A stretch of DNA of 15,277 bases, from positions 1-15,277 of the forward strand of contig JADKFD010000079.1 in the NCBI GenBank assembly GCA_016717705.1, read 5' to 3'. Shown one piece after another: positions 8,142-15,277 of the stretch. Source of the DNA: Rhodanobacteraceae bacterium. Lineage in GTDB: Bacteria; Pseudomonadota; Gammaproteobacteria; Xanthomonadales; SZUA-5. The notes under the pieces were generated by a model. The model did no database searches. It was not told where the DNA came from and saw nothing but the letters and a program-made list of their open reading frames with translations. The translations under genes were made by a program, and so were the position numbers. Each line of letters starts with the position of its first letter. The stretch's first letter is position 1.

Positions 8142-8899
8142 ATGTCAAGCACTCGGGCATTGCCGGAAACGACGAGCTTTGTCGTGCTGCAGTTCGGCGA
8201 CGACCACTACAGCTTCAATCGCGTTCAGTGCCAGGCCCTGCAGGTGCACTACCAGAACCTCGCCGACAAGCGCGCCGCCGCAGCGAGCAGCGCGATCTAC
8301 TGCTGCTGACTGGCGCAGGAACGCTGGACGAGTTTCTGGCGATGACGGTGCGCGTGCAGCAGGCGTTGAAAACCAGCTGCACCGCCCACGGCGAGATTCT
8401 CGAACTGCAGACGCTGGGCTTTTCCACCTACGGCCACCAGACCGTCACCCTGCCCCTGGGCGAACTGGTGCGCACCGTGGCGACGCGCCAGGACTTCGAC
8501 GGCGTGCAGTTCAATCGAAGCTACAGCGGCAAGGCGGCTTTCGAATTCGGGCCCAATTTCGCGGCCTGGTGTCTGCGCGGGGACGACCCGCGACACGCCG
8601 GTCCGTGTCCGGCGCGGGCGATTCGGGACATCGAGTTCGGGACCCACCTCATGCGGGCTTTCGCGCGTGTCGATGCGCAGCAAAAAACCAGGATTTCCGG
8701 GCTGCTCGCGGACGCCCGTGCCCTGCTTGCGGCAATCGAACCGGGCCAGGCAGCGTTATCGCGCAGCGCCGTGGTCTCGCTGGACGGTGCGCTCGCCTTG
8801 CGCAGGTACCCGCAGGTCGCGCAGCGCCAGTGGCTGGTAGATTTCATCGCGCGCGCCGAACGTGCGCTCAAGACGCGCTGGCGCATCGGTGTGTTTTGA
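8142..8899 (+). CDS. Hypothetical protein, second of three unknown genes, frameshifted
   Basis: Not recognised. ATG at 8142 reads MSSTRALPETTSFVVLQFGD, DHYSFNRVQCQALQVHYQNL and ADKRAAA. After one frame change near 8275 it continues as a long clean frame: EQRDLLLLTGAGTLDEFLAM, TVRVQQALKTSCTAHGEILE, LQTLGFSTYGHQTVTLPLGE, LVRTVATRQDFDGVQFNRSY and SGKAAFEFGPNFAAWCLRGD. It ends with a helical tail (ERALKTRWRIGVF) and TGA at 8897-8899. The reconstructed length is about 250 residues. It is probably an alpha/beta protein of the cytosol, with no signal peptide, membrane helix or known catalytic motif. The next gene starts 13 bases after the stop, which supports co-transcription. The long in-frame portion (over 600 bases) makes it clearly a real gene. 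Confidence 0.68.
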
Positions 8900-8912
8900 G
8901 CGCGAAACACCC

Positions 8913-9910
8913 ATGACCGATGCGACCGACCAGGTGCAGTGGTGCGCTGCCGACCGCCAGGCTGAACGCCTTTGCGCCGGCATGGTCCGTGGTCGATTTT
9001 TTCGCGCAGGCGCCGCAACATCTGCAGGGCAGCCTGTTGCTCGCCATGATGCGTGCGCAGGCACTGCTGGTGGCATTCACCGACGGGCGCCGCATGCTGT
9101 TGATCCACTTCCGCGACGCGGCCGCCGTGTGGCAATACCAGAGCCAGGAGCGCTGCGAGGCGGTGCAGCGCATCCGTGACGACAACGCCTGGCTGATGGC
9201 CTTCATGCCCGCAGGCACGGGCGATTCGACCAGGCCGTTGCCGGCAGCACCGATCACTCTTGGCGCTCCCGCGCGGGGTCATGTCGATGTGCTGGTCGGC
9301 GCGCACTTGCGGATCACCCGTCTGCCCGCCAGCCGTTCCTGGGACTGGGCCTGGAGCCAGACCTTGGGTCCGGCGTTCCTGAGCGTTTTCGTCGACCGAT
9401 CCGCGGTGGAGATCAGGCAGTGGCTGAGCGAGAATCTACCCTGCGGCTATGCCTTCGACGGCGACCGGGTGCGTGCGACGCGCAATCTGCAGCCTGAACG
9501 ACGTCTGCGCCACACTGATGAGATCTGGACCGCCGATGGCGAGATCCATTTCGTGCATGGCTACTACCGCCACGTCGAGCCGGTCGACAACGCCCGCGCG
9601 GTGTTCCTGCTGCGCAAGTTGGCCAGGGCTGAACTCGGTGAGCTTTCATTTGATGTCTTCGATGGCGACTACGGCTCGCTGTGCGCCCTCGGGCTACGGT
9701 TGCGCATCCTTGAGCAAGTACCTGGATCGCAAGCCCCGCTACGATCGACGAAAGCCGCATCCGTGGAACCGCCTGCGACGACTGGTGATCACGGTACCAG
9801 CCGCCAGCGATGTCAGCGAGCACGTGCGAGTCGCGCTGAATCGAGAGCTTGGCTTGCCGCCCGATGCGCCGTTTGGCGCAGCGCTCGCCGCACCGCCGCC
9901 GATGAAGTAG
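8913..9910 (+). CDS. Hypothetical protein, third of three unknown genes, frameshifted
   Basis: Not recognised. ATG at 8913 reads MTDATDQVQW, then shifts near 8945 to ALPTARLNAFAPAWSVVDFF, AQAPQHLQGSLLLAMMRAQA, LLVAFTDGRRMLLIHFRDAA, VWQYQSQERCEAVQRIRDDN and AWLMAFMP. A second half begins near 9285 with VDVLVGAHLRITRLPASRSW and DWAWSQTLGPAFLSVFVDRS, then WLSENLPCGYAFDGDRV, TADGEIHFVHGYYRHVEPVD and NARAVFLLRKLARAELGELS. A shift near 9685 leads to KYLDRKPRYDRRKPHPWNRL and RRLVITVPAASDVSEHVRVA, ending APPPMK with TAG at 9908-9910. About 332 residues. It is rich in Trp, Arg and His and has no signal peptide. Linked by a 13-base gap to the previous unknown gene. Confidence 0.68.
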
Positions 9911-10196
9911 GCCGGTACGCGCGTCCCTGATCTCCGGCAGCGCCGCAAGGACGTTACGCGCGACGCCCGGCAGGCCTCGCCGCAAGCCCCCGCGGCCGTC
10001 CGCGCGAATGGCCATGCCGCAACGTCGAACACTCCGCGCGCGGTGGCCGCGCTACCGATCCCGAGCCCGCCGGAGTCGCGCTGCCACGGTGCAGCGCGAC
10101 GCTCAGCGCATCCTGCCGGGTCTGGGCCTGGCATCGCGCCACCGTCGGCAAGGTAGCATCGGCAACTCCGGTCCCGCGCTGATTGAGCCCCTGCCC
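9911..10196 (+). other. Intergenic segment carrying a decayed copy of the upstream repeat region
   Basis: This 286-base stretch separates the third unknown gene from the TPR gene. It holds the second copy of the 19-base direct repeat (9953-9971). The bases after the repeat (about 9975-10015) weakly resemble the LAELKRRNVIR-encoding DNA, so a third, badly decayed copy is possible. The frame of the TPR gene is open back to 10008, but the translated text is arginine-rich and does not look coding. No convincing promoter was seen. Confidence 0.35.
9953..9971 (+). repeat. 19-base direct repeat, copy 2 (copy 1 at 7406-7424)
   Basis: Exact second copy of GTTACGCGCGACGCCCGGC, 2547 bases downstream of the first and in the same orientation. 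The pair brackets the remnant and the three unknown genes. Confidence 0.6.
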
Positions 10197-11974
10197 TTGC
10201 GCCTGCTCGCCGAACTCAAACGCCGCAACGTGATCCGCATGGCCGGGTTGTATCTGGTCGGGGCGTGGTTGGTCGTGCAGGTGGCGAGCACCGTGTTCCC
10301 GGCCTTCGACTTGCCGGCCTGGGCCCTGCGCGGCGTGATTCTGCTGCTGGCGATCGGCTTCATCCCGGCAATGATCTTCGCCTGGTTTCGTCTCCGGCAT
10401 GCAGGACCTGATCCTGACCAATCTGTCGAAGATCCGCGACCTCAAGGTGATCTCACGCTCGTCGATGGAGAAATACGCCAGCCATCCGGAGAACCTGAAG
10501 GTGGTCGGCGCCGAACTCGGCGTCGCGCATCTGCTCGAAGGCAGCGTGCAGCGGGTCGGCGATCAGGTGCTGATCAACCTGCAATTGATCGAGGTCGCCA
10601 CCGATTCGCACCTGTGGGCCGAGACCTACAACCGCAAGATCGAGAACGTGTTCGAGGTCGAGCAGGAGGTCGCCAACGCGGTGGCCAAGGCTTTGCATAT
10701 TCAGCTGACCACCCCGCAGGCCATCGCGGTGCGTGCCCGCCAGGCCGCCAATCCGCAGGCGCTGGATGCGTTCATGCGCGCCGAATTCGCGGCCATGGAA
10801 TTGGGCCGGCGTCCCGCCCGGGTGAAGAATGTCGAGGCCATCGAGTGGTACGAGAAAGCCATCGCAGCCGACCCGAATTTCGCCCTGGCCTATGCGCAAC
10901 TGACGCGGGCGCTGATGGAGGCCCATTACTTCGGCGGCGTGACGCAGTACTCTGCCACGCAGTTGACGGCGCGCGCGGAGCAGGCGCTGGCCACGGCGCG
11001 GCGGCTGCAACCCGATCTGCCGGAGGCCGATCTGGCGCTGTCGTTCATCCAGAGCCGGGCACAGATGGATTTCATCGGCTCGATCGCCACGCTGGATCGG
11101 GTGATCGCGGCATGGCCCGGCGATCCACGCGCCTATCTGGGCAAGGCCGCCAACTTGCGACATCTGGGTCGATTCGACGAGGCCTTGACCGAGCTCGATA
11201 CCGCGCTGTCCTTGAGCCCACGCGATGAGAACCTGTTGTACCGGCGCGCGCAGACCCTCACCTGGCTGCGCCGCTTCGACGAAGCGGAAGCGGTGTATCG
11301 GCAGATGCTCGAGCTGTTCCCGCGCGGCGCGGCGCTGGTCCCGCTGGCGACACTGGTGCTGCAGCGGCGCGGCGATCTCGATGAAGTCCTGGCCCTGTTG
11401 CCGCCCGACTACGGACCGGCAACGTATTGGCGCGCCTGGCTGCTGGCGCGTCAAGGCAAGTTGCGCAAAGCCTGGAAACAGCCGAATCCATGGATCCGCG
11501 CGACGCCATCGCCGGCTTTTCAAAACAGAGCCTGATTGGACGGGTGCACTGGCTCGCGGGTCAACGCGATCAAGGCGGGCGCTGCTGCGCGCCTCCGCCA
11601 GCGACATCGCGCGGCACATCGATGCGCATCCGGACGACGCGAACCAGGCCGAGTGGTTCATGCAAGCCGCCCAGAACCTGGCCATCATCGGTGCAGAAAC
11701 CGAAGCCCTGGCGCTGTTGGCGCGCGCCCTGGAGGTGCCTTCCGTGCAGACGAGCGCGCTGAACAGCGGCTCGGCATCGGAGCAGGCCGCGCGCATCCAC
11801 GCGGTTCTGGGCCGCGTCGACCTGTTGCTGCCGATGCTCGCCAGAATGCGCGAATCCACTGGTGCCGGCTGGGTGTCGGCATTCGAGCTGCGCGATGACC
11901 CGTGGTTCGCGAAAGTGCGCGACGATCCGCGCGTGCAGGCGGAGATTGCGTTGTTTGCCGAACTGGAGCGTTGA
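10197..11974 (+). CDS. Membrane-anchored TPR protein with FlgO/CadC-like domain, internally deleted and frameshifted
   Basis: The start is approximate (TTG 10197). The N-terminus reads LLAELKRRNVIRMAGLYLVG followed by two membrane helices, VVQVASTVFPAFDLPAW and LRGVILLLAIGFIPAMIFAW. In relatives a basic stretch, a third helix and the 'IAVLPFxNxS' half of the FlgO/TolB-like domain follow. Here the text jumps at about 10390 straight to SGMQDLILTNLSKIRDLKVI, SRSSMEKYASHPENLKVVGA and LGVAHLLEGSVQRVGDQVLI, the second half of that domain. TPR-type helices follow: VEAIEWYEKAIAADPNFALA, YLGKAANLRHLGRFDEALTE, LDTALSLSPRDENLLYRRAQ and RRFDEAEAVYRQMLELFPRG. Frames change near 11470 and 11578 and end FELRDDPWFAKVRDDPRVQA and AEIALFAELER with TGA 11972-11974. 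Such proteins are thought to be signalling or assembly scaffolds; the partner here is unknown. The clean frame 10399-11465 shows strong coding. Confidence 0.83.
10205..10270 (+). repeat. 66-base near-identical copy of 7429-7494
   Basis: 64 of 66 bases match 7429-7494 in direct orientation; the mismatches fall at 10232 and 10262. The segment encodes the conserved first helix of the TPR protein. It suggests a recent partial duplication or gene conversion, because identity drops sharply just downstream while the encoded protein stays similar. Confidence 0.75.
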
Positions 11975-12047
11975 GGCAGTCCGCGGGTTCGCAGGATTTG
12001 CGCCGCGCATCAATCGGATGCTCGCGGTTGTAGTCGGCTCTTGGCTC

Positions 12048-12084
12048 TTGTGGGAGCGGATTCATTCCGCGAACGCACTCGCGG
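12048..12084. repeat. Single REP-like palindrome, partner arm decayed
   Basis: TTGTGGGAGCGGATTCATTC CGCGA (12048-12072), then a short loop and TCGCGG (12079-12084). The left arm equals the 5822-5845 unit except at two or three bases. The right arm matches only for the inner TCGCGG and then diverges. It lies in the 220-base gap between the convergent TPR and DUF3500 genes, the usual location for such extragenic elements. Confidence 0.7.
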
Positions 12085-12194
12085 TACCAGCCAGCTATCG
12101 ACCAGAATCAATGACTTGCGGCGCCTTCAACGGTCCACGCTCCCCGCCGACTCACGCGATCGAGGCACATCGCCGCACTCAGCGCACCCAGGCG

Positions 12195-13210
12195 CTACTT
12201 CGCGTGCCCTTCGCTGACGTGCTGCAGCAGCAAGTCAGCGCCGAAGTCGCCCCCGAACTCGCGCCAGATGCTGTGGACATGGTTCGCGTCGTTCTGCGTG
12301 TTGTCGTACTCGAGGACGAACTCGGTGTTCTGCACGCGGTAATAGTGGGGTTGACCGCGCTCGAGGCCACCCGCCCAGGCAAAGTACACGTCCCGAGACC
12401 AGCCTTTTCGATCTTCGCAAACTCTTCCGCGGCGACATCCGTGCGACAGCGGAAGAGGTATTCCTTGATGATCTTCACCAGCGCCACTTGTTGTCCGGCG
12501 GACATTTCCGCTGCGGCCAGTCCTTCGGGCCGGGTGGGATCCGGGCGCCTGGGACTGTTGAGAATGTCATTGGGAGCCTCGGTGAGGATCACCGCAGTCT
12601 GGCGCTGCTCGGCGGTGAGTGACTTCACGAGGGCGCGCCCCAGGTCCTCCTCGGCGCCGAGCACACGCAAACCCTTGCTGTCTCCGTCGCCCACTTCGCC
12701 GGGATTGCTGCCGAAAAACGACGGCGTCATCGAGGGCGCGGCATCGTCCACACTGGTGTAGTTGAAGGACTGGTGATGACCTTCCCAGCGCCAGGCCCAC
12801 GGATCCTTGCCTCCCGGAGTGCCGAACACACTGACGTAATATTTCTCGGGATCGCGATGCCCGGCGGCGGCCTTCTCCATCACACGCAGGATCTCTTCGA
12901 GGCTCTGGATCGCTTCTGCCTTCGCAAACCCGTCGTCACTCAGCCCGGTCTTCAGCAGCGCCTTGGCGAGTGCGCGCTGCGGCTCGGTCATGTCCTTCAG
13001 CGCCAGACCTTTGCGCTCGCGCGGGACGTAGTGCCAGTTCACCCGCTCGCCTTTCGCCTCGCTCTCGAAGGGAAGCGTCGCCTGGGATTTCTGCTCTGGC
13101 GTCAGCGAGGCGAGGAATGCATTTGCGGCTTTCGCCATGTCGACATTCGCGTCATGCGCGAAGGCGGAACTGGCAAGTGCGAGAAGCACGGCGGCTGCGG
13201 CGAGTTTCAT
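12195..13210 (-). CDS. Exported DUF3500 family protein, one frameshift
   Basis: The ATG at 13210 opens a clear Sec signal peptide, MKLAAAAVLLALASSAFA, cut before HDANVD. The mature part is typical of DUF3500: AANAFLASLTPEQKSQATLP, GERVNWHYVPRERKGLALKD, MTEPQRALAKALLKTGLSDD, YYVSVFGTPGGKDPWAWRWE and GHHQSFNYTSVDDAAPSMTP, then FFGSNPGEV. A single frame change near 12395 gives FAWAGGLERGQPHYYRVQNT and EFVLEYDNTQNDANHVHSIW, with TAG at 12195-12197. His-rich conserved motifs (EGHHQS, ANHVHS) suggest metal binding, but I know of no established reaction for the family. About 338 residues, a complete length. It is the second gene of a leftward pair with the RRM gene (98 bases apart) and may be co-transcribed with it. 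Weak ribosome binding site. Confidence 0.9.
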
Positions 13211-13279
13211 GGGACTTGGCCGGGACGGGGGTAATCTCCGGATACGCTTGCTGCTGCGCACAGTCAACAGCGCGGCGCA

Positions 13280-13292
13280 GCCGCTCAGCGGC
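13280..13292 (-). terminator. Short GC hairpin between the RRM and DUF3500 genes
   Basis: GCCGC (13280-13284) and GCGGC (13288-13292) form a 5-bp stem with a 3-base loop, 20 bases after the RRM stop codon in the direction of transcription. No T-run follows, so it may only attenuate or stabilise the transcript. Confidence 0.25.
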
Positions 13293-13311
13293 GCGGCGCG
13301 CCTGTCGCAAG

Positions 13312-14275
13312 CTACAGCCCCACCTCGGCCGTGTCTTCGGGCTCATCGGATTCGGAACTGTCCTCAACCTGATCGTCCTCGACAGCGTCACCGACTTCGA
13401 AGTCCGTCGCTTCGTCGCCGCCCGACGACTGCCCGAAATCATCTTCGGAGACTTCGGCAGCGTCATCGGTCGTGTCTTCGCCGGACTCCTGGTCCGCCAT
13501 CGCGCCGGACTCCTGGCTCTCCATCGCGCCGTCTTCCTCGGCCTCCTCCACGGCCTCTTCCTCGGCCTCTCCCTCGTCATCGATGACGTCGTCTTCGTCG
13601 TCAGCGACGGAAGTCTCGGACTCGTCGGCGAGATCGGGCGTGCCCTCGAGCGGCTCTGCTTCGGCATCCGGCGTCTCATCGCTGGCGTCGTCGACGAGTG
13701 GGACTTGCGGAGTCGGCGCGACCGTCGGCTCGGGTGCTTTCGGCGTTGTCTCCGGGGGCACGACCGGAGCTGTGTCGGCGGGCTTTGCCGCTGGCGCCGG
13801 CGCTTGACTCGCAGGCCTTCCACCGCCGCCAATTCCGCCTGGTCCACCCGGGCGGTTGCCGGTGGATCCGCTGCCAAATCCGCCTGACGCACCCGGGCGG
13901 TTGCCGCCGAATCCGCCGCCATCAGGCCGGCTGCCACTTGATTCACGCGGTCCCACCGCCTTGACCAGGATTCTACTGTGTTCAAAATTAGATTCGTTCA
14001 GATCGGCGATTGCCTCTTGCGCTTCATGATCGTTGGGCATCTCGACGAAGCCGAAACCCCTGGACTTTCCGGTTTCCGGATCCGTTACGACCCAAGCGCT
14101 GGACACCACTCGAAGTCCTCGAAGGCCGCACGCAGCGAGTCCGACGAGGTGCTGGAGTGCAGATCGGAACGACATAGATGGTTTTGGCCGGCGCCGGTGA
14201 TGCCAGGATCAGCAGCGAGAACGCGACGATCAACCCGGTCTTCACTCGATTCGCGTGCGGACCATGACTCGACAT
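13312..14275 (-). CDS. RRM RNA-binding protein with signal-peptide-like N-terminus and acidic tail
   Basis: The ATG at 14275 gives MSSHGPHANRVKTGLIVAFS and LLILASPAPA, a Sec-signal or membrane-anchor profile, directly followed by KTIYV, the RNP2 strand of an RRM. After two frame changes (about 14110 and 14170) the domain continues SLRAAFEDF, VVSSAWVVTDPETGKSRGFG and FVEMPNDHEAQEAIADLNES. RNP1 is KSRGFGFVEM (14067-14038) with both aromatic RNA-contacting residues present. A Gly/Asn/Arg/Pro-rich linker (GGNRPG repeated) and a Pro-rich stretch follow. The last 120 or so residues are almost wholly Asp/Glu/Ser, ending PEDTAEVGL with TAG at 13312-13314. RRM proteins of this short type normally bind RNA in the cytosol, so the N-terminal segment is odd. 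It is divergent from the SDR and upstream of DUF3500. Confidence 0.86.
13845..13906 (-). repeat. Direct repeat of a 17-base unit inside the RRM linker
   Basis: CACCCGGGCGGTTGCCG occurs at 13845-13861 and 13890-13906, 45 bases apart, so in frame. On the minus strand both encode the GNRPG motif of the Gly/Arg-rich linker. The repeat may allow slippage that changes linker length by 15 residues. Confidence 0.55.
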
Positions 14276-14358
14276 TGGACGGGCTCCGGTGCGGCCAGCA
14301 CGAGGTGCCGGATGCCTTCGAGAATAGCGGAGCCAGTGGGATGCCGCGACGCCGGGAA

Positions 14359-14440
14359 CGCCGAGCCCCGGCTCGGCGCTTTTCAGGCAAATCACGCCGC
14401 AGCGGCAATCAGATACTGATGGCCGAGCCGGGGCTCGGCG
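14359..14440. repeat. Pair of inverted palindromes in the RRM/SDR divergent region
   Basis: CGCCGAGCCCCGGCTCGGCG (14359-14378) is almost perfectly self-complementary. Its reverse complement reappears as GCCGAGCCGGGGCTCGGCG (14422-14440), 43 bases away. Each can form its own stem of 8 bp, or both can pair into one 19-bp stem. The sequence resembles the GCCGAGC...GCTCGGC palindromes known in Stenotrophomonas and Xanthomonas. The pair sits between two divergent genes, so it is not a simple terminator. Confidence 0.75.
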
Positions 14441-14486
14441 TCACCGACAATGCCGATCCGGGCTGAACCGGCCTGCGGCGCCGCTT

Positions 14487-14515
14487 TTGACGTGATCGAC
14501 GCGCATCGTTACCCT
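14487..14515 (+). promoter_or_regulatory. Candidate sigma-70 promoter of the SDR gene
   Basis: TTGACG (14487-14492), a 17-base spacer, then TACCCT (14510-14515), 45 bases before the SDR start codon. The -35 matches five of six consensus bases. The -10 keeps the key first, second and last bases, which is common in GC-rich genomes. Confidence 0.42.
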
Positions 14516-14559
14516 CGGTGCATCCTCCCCGCACCAACCCTGACTTCAACGGAGCCCAC

Positions 14560-15277
14560 ATGAAGCAGCTTCAGGCCATCGCGATCTCGCTGATCCTCGG
14601 CGGCGCCAGCCCGCTCGGTCACGCCGCCGACAAGCTCACCGTGCTGGTGACCGGCGCCAACCGCGGCATCGGGCTCGAATACGCGCGCCAGTTTGCCGAC
14701 AAGGGCTATCGGGTGATCGGCACCGCGCGCGATCCCGGCAAGGCCGAGGAACTTGCGGCCGTCGCCGATCGCGTCGAGGCGCTCGACGTCAGTGATGCCG
14801 CCAGCGTTGCCGCGCTCGACAAGCGACTCGATGGCGAGACGATCGACATTCTGGTCAACAACGCGGGCATCTTCGATCGCAGCGACGTCAGTATCGACAA
14901 GGTCGATTTCGCGCAGATGGAGCAGACCCTCGCCGTCAACACACTGGGACCGCTGCGCGTGATTCAGGCGCTGCTGCCCAATCTGCGCCAGGGCCAGCGC
15001 AAGCTGATCGTCAACATGTCCTCGCAACTGGGCAGCATCGGCGGATCTGTCGGCACCTGGTACGCCTACCGGACCAGCAAGGCTGCGCTGAACCAGATCA
15101 CCAAGACCCTGAGTGTCGAGCTGGCCAAGGAAGGATTCGTCTGCGTCGTGGTGCATCCGGGCTGGGTGCGCACCGATATGGGTGGGTCTGCGGCGACTTA
15201 CTCGCCGGAGGAAAGCGCCGGCCTGGTCGGTCGAGAAGTTGGGGCCGGCAGACAATGGGCACTCTACGATTTCCAGG
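14560..15277 (+). CDS. Short-chain dehydrogenase/reductase with signal peptide, partial at window end
   Basis: The ATG at 14560 follows GGAG (14551-14554). Residues 1-22 (MKQLQAIAISLILGGASPLG then HA) look like a Sec signal peptide. The Rossmann domain follows with the dinucleotide motif TGANRGIG at 31-38, Arg57 after the second strand (favouring NADP(H)), NNAG at 100-103, the catalytic serine in NMSS (154/155), and catalytic Tyr170 and Lys174 in AYRTSKAALN. HPGWVRTDMGG is typical of the CsgA/C-factor group of SDRs. The frame is clean for about 660 bases. Between 15228 and 15265 the text GREVGAGRQWALYDFQ appears shifted: the other frame reads VEKLGPADNG, so two compensating indels are likely. 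The gene runs off the window after at least 239 residues; the substrate is unknown. Confidence 0.9.
   Translation, partial: MKQLQAIAISLILGGASPLGHAADKLTVLVTGANRGIGLEYARQFADKGYRVIGTARDPGKAEELAAVADRVEALDVSDAASVAALDKRLDGETIDILVNNAGIFDRSDVSIDKVDFAQMEQTLAVNTLGPLRVIQALLPNLRQGQRKLIVNMSSQLGSIGGSVGTWYAYRTSKAALNQITKTLSVELAKEGFVCVVVHPGWVRTDMGGSAATYSPEESAGLVGREVGAGRQWALYDFQ

Noticed and set aside
10453..11859. A 468-residue open frame on the minus strand
   Set aside because: It lies antisense to the clean TPR frame. Its translation is rich in Arg, Gln and Gly without domain logic, a common shadow in GC-rich DNA.
11862..12761. A 299-residue plus-strand frame across the TPR end and DUF3500
   Set aside because: It includes the REP text (LLWERIHSANALAV) and runs antisense to the clear DUF3500 gene.
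13472..13807. A serine-rich plus-strand frame
   Set aside because: It is the complement of the Asp/Glu-rich tail of the RRM protein; the serines arise from complementary GA-rich codons.
14359..14440. CRISPR-like repeat pair
   Set aside because: Only two units, inverted relative to each other and palindromic, with no spacer series or cas genes.

Overview
The window is GC-rich chromosomal DNA from a Gram-negative bacterium. It has a TonB-dependent receptor, Tat and Sec signal peptides, and extragenic palindromes of the 'TGTGGGAGCGGATT...' type. Together with an M19 dipeptidase and a membrane-anchored TPR protein of a kind common in that group, this points to a gammaproteobacterium, probably Lysobacterales (Xanthomonadales). 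The taxonomy is inferred from style only; no rRNA or tRNA gene is present. Layout, left to right: a Tat-exported M19 dipeptidase (136-1318, +); a MaoC/PhaJ-type enoyl-CoA hydratase (1408-1825, +); a conserved helical protein of unknown function (1903-3075, -); a small toxin-antitoxin pair with a PIN-domain toxin (3347-3943, +); a TonB-dependent receptor (4080-5807, +), a long hairpin repeat (5821-5876) and a FucP/GluP-type sugar transporter (5996-7293, +) ending in a hairpin terminator; a remnant of a TPR-protein N-terminus (about 7429-7598); three consecutive unrecognised genes (7743-9910, +); a full TPR/FlgO-like membrane protein (10197-11974, +) whose first bases are nearly identical to the remnant; a second palindromic repeat (12048-12084); an exported DUF3500 protein (12195-13210, -); an RRM RNA-binding protein with a signal-peptide-like N-terminus and a long acidic tail (13312-14275, -); and, divergent from it, a short-chain dehydrogenase with a signal peptide (14560 to the window end, +). 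A dominant property is that nearly every gene left of about 10,400 is broken into overlapping frames, although the summed frames give proteins of close to normal family length. To the right, long stretches are clean (TPR core, DUF3500, RRM tail, SDR). Frameshifts occur roughly every 100-300 bases and often compensate each other, which looks more like uncorrected indel errors than gene decay. Genes are therefore annotated as the reconstructed unit, with the breaks noted. Working together: the receptor and sugar transporter are consistent with uptake of a carbohydrate across both membranes. The three unknown genes lie between two direct copies of the TPR-protein N-terminal segment. The right end carries three consecutive proteins with export signals, two of which (RRM, SDR) belong to normally cytosolic folds. 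No CRISPR array, insertion sequence or phage module was found. The observations most worth following are the exported RRM protein, the three-gene unknown cluster flanked by the repeated segment, and the apparent deletion inside the TPR gene.
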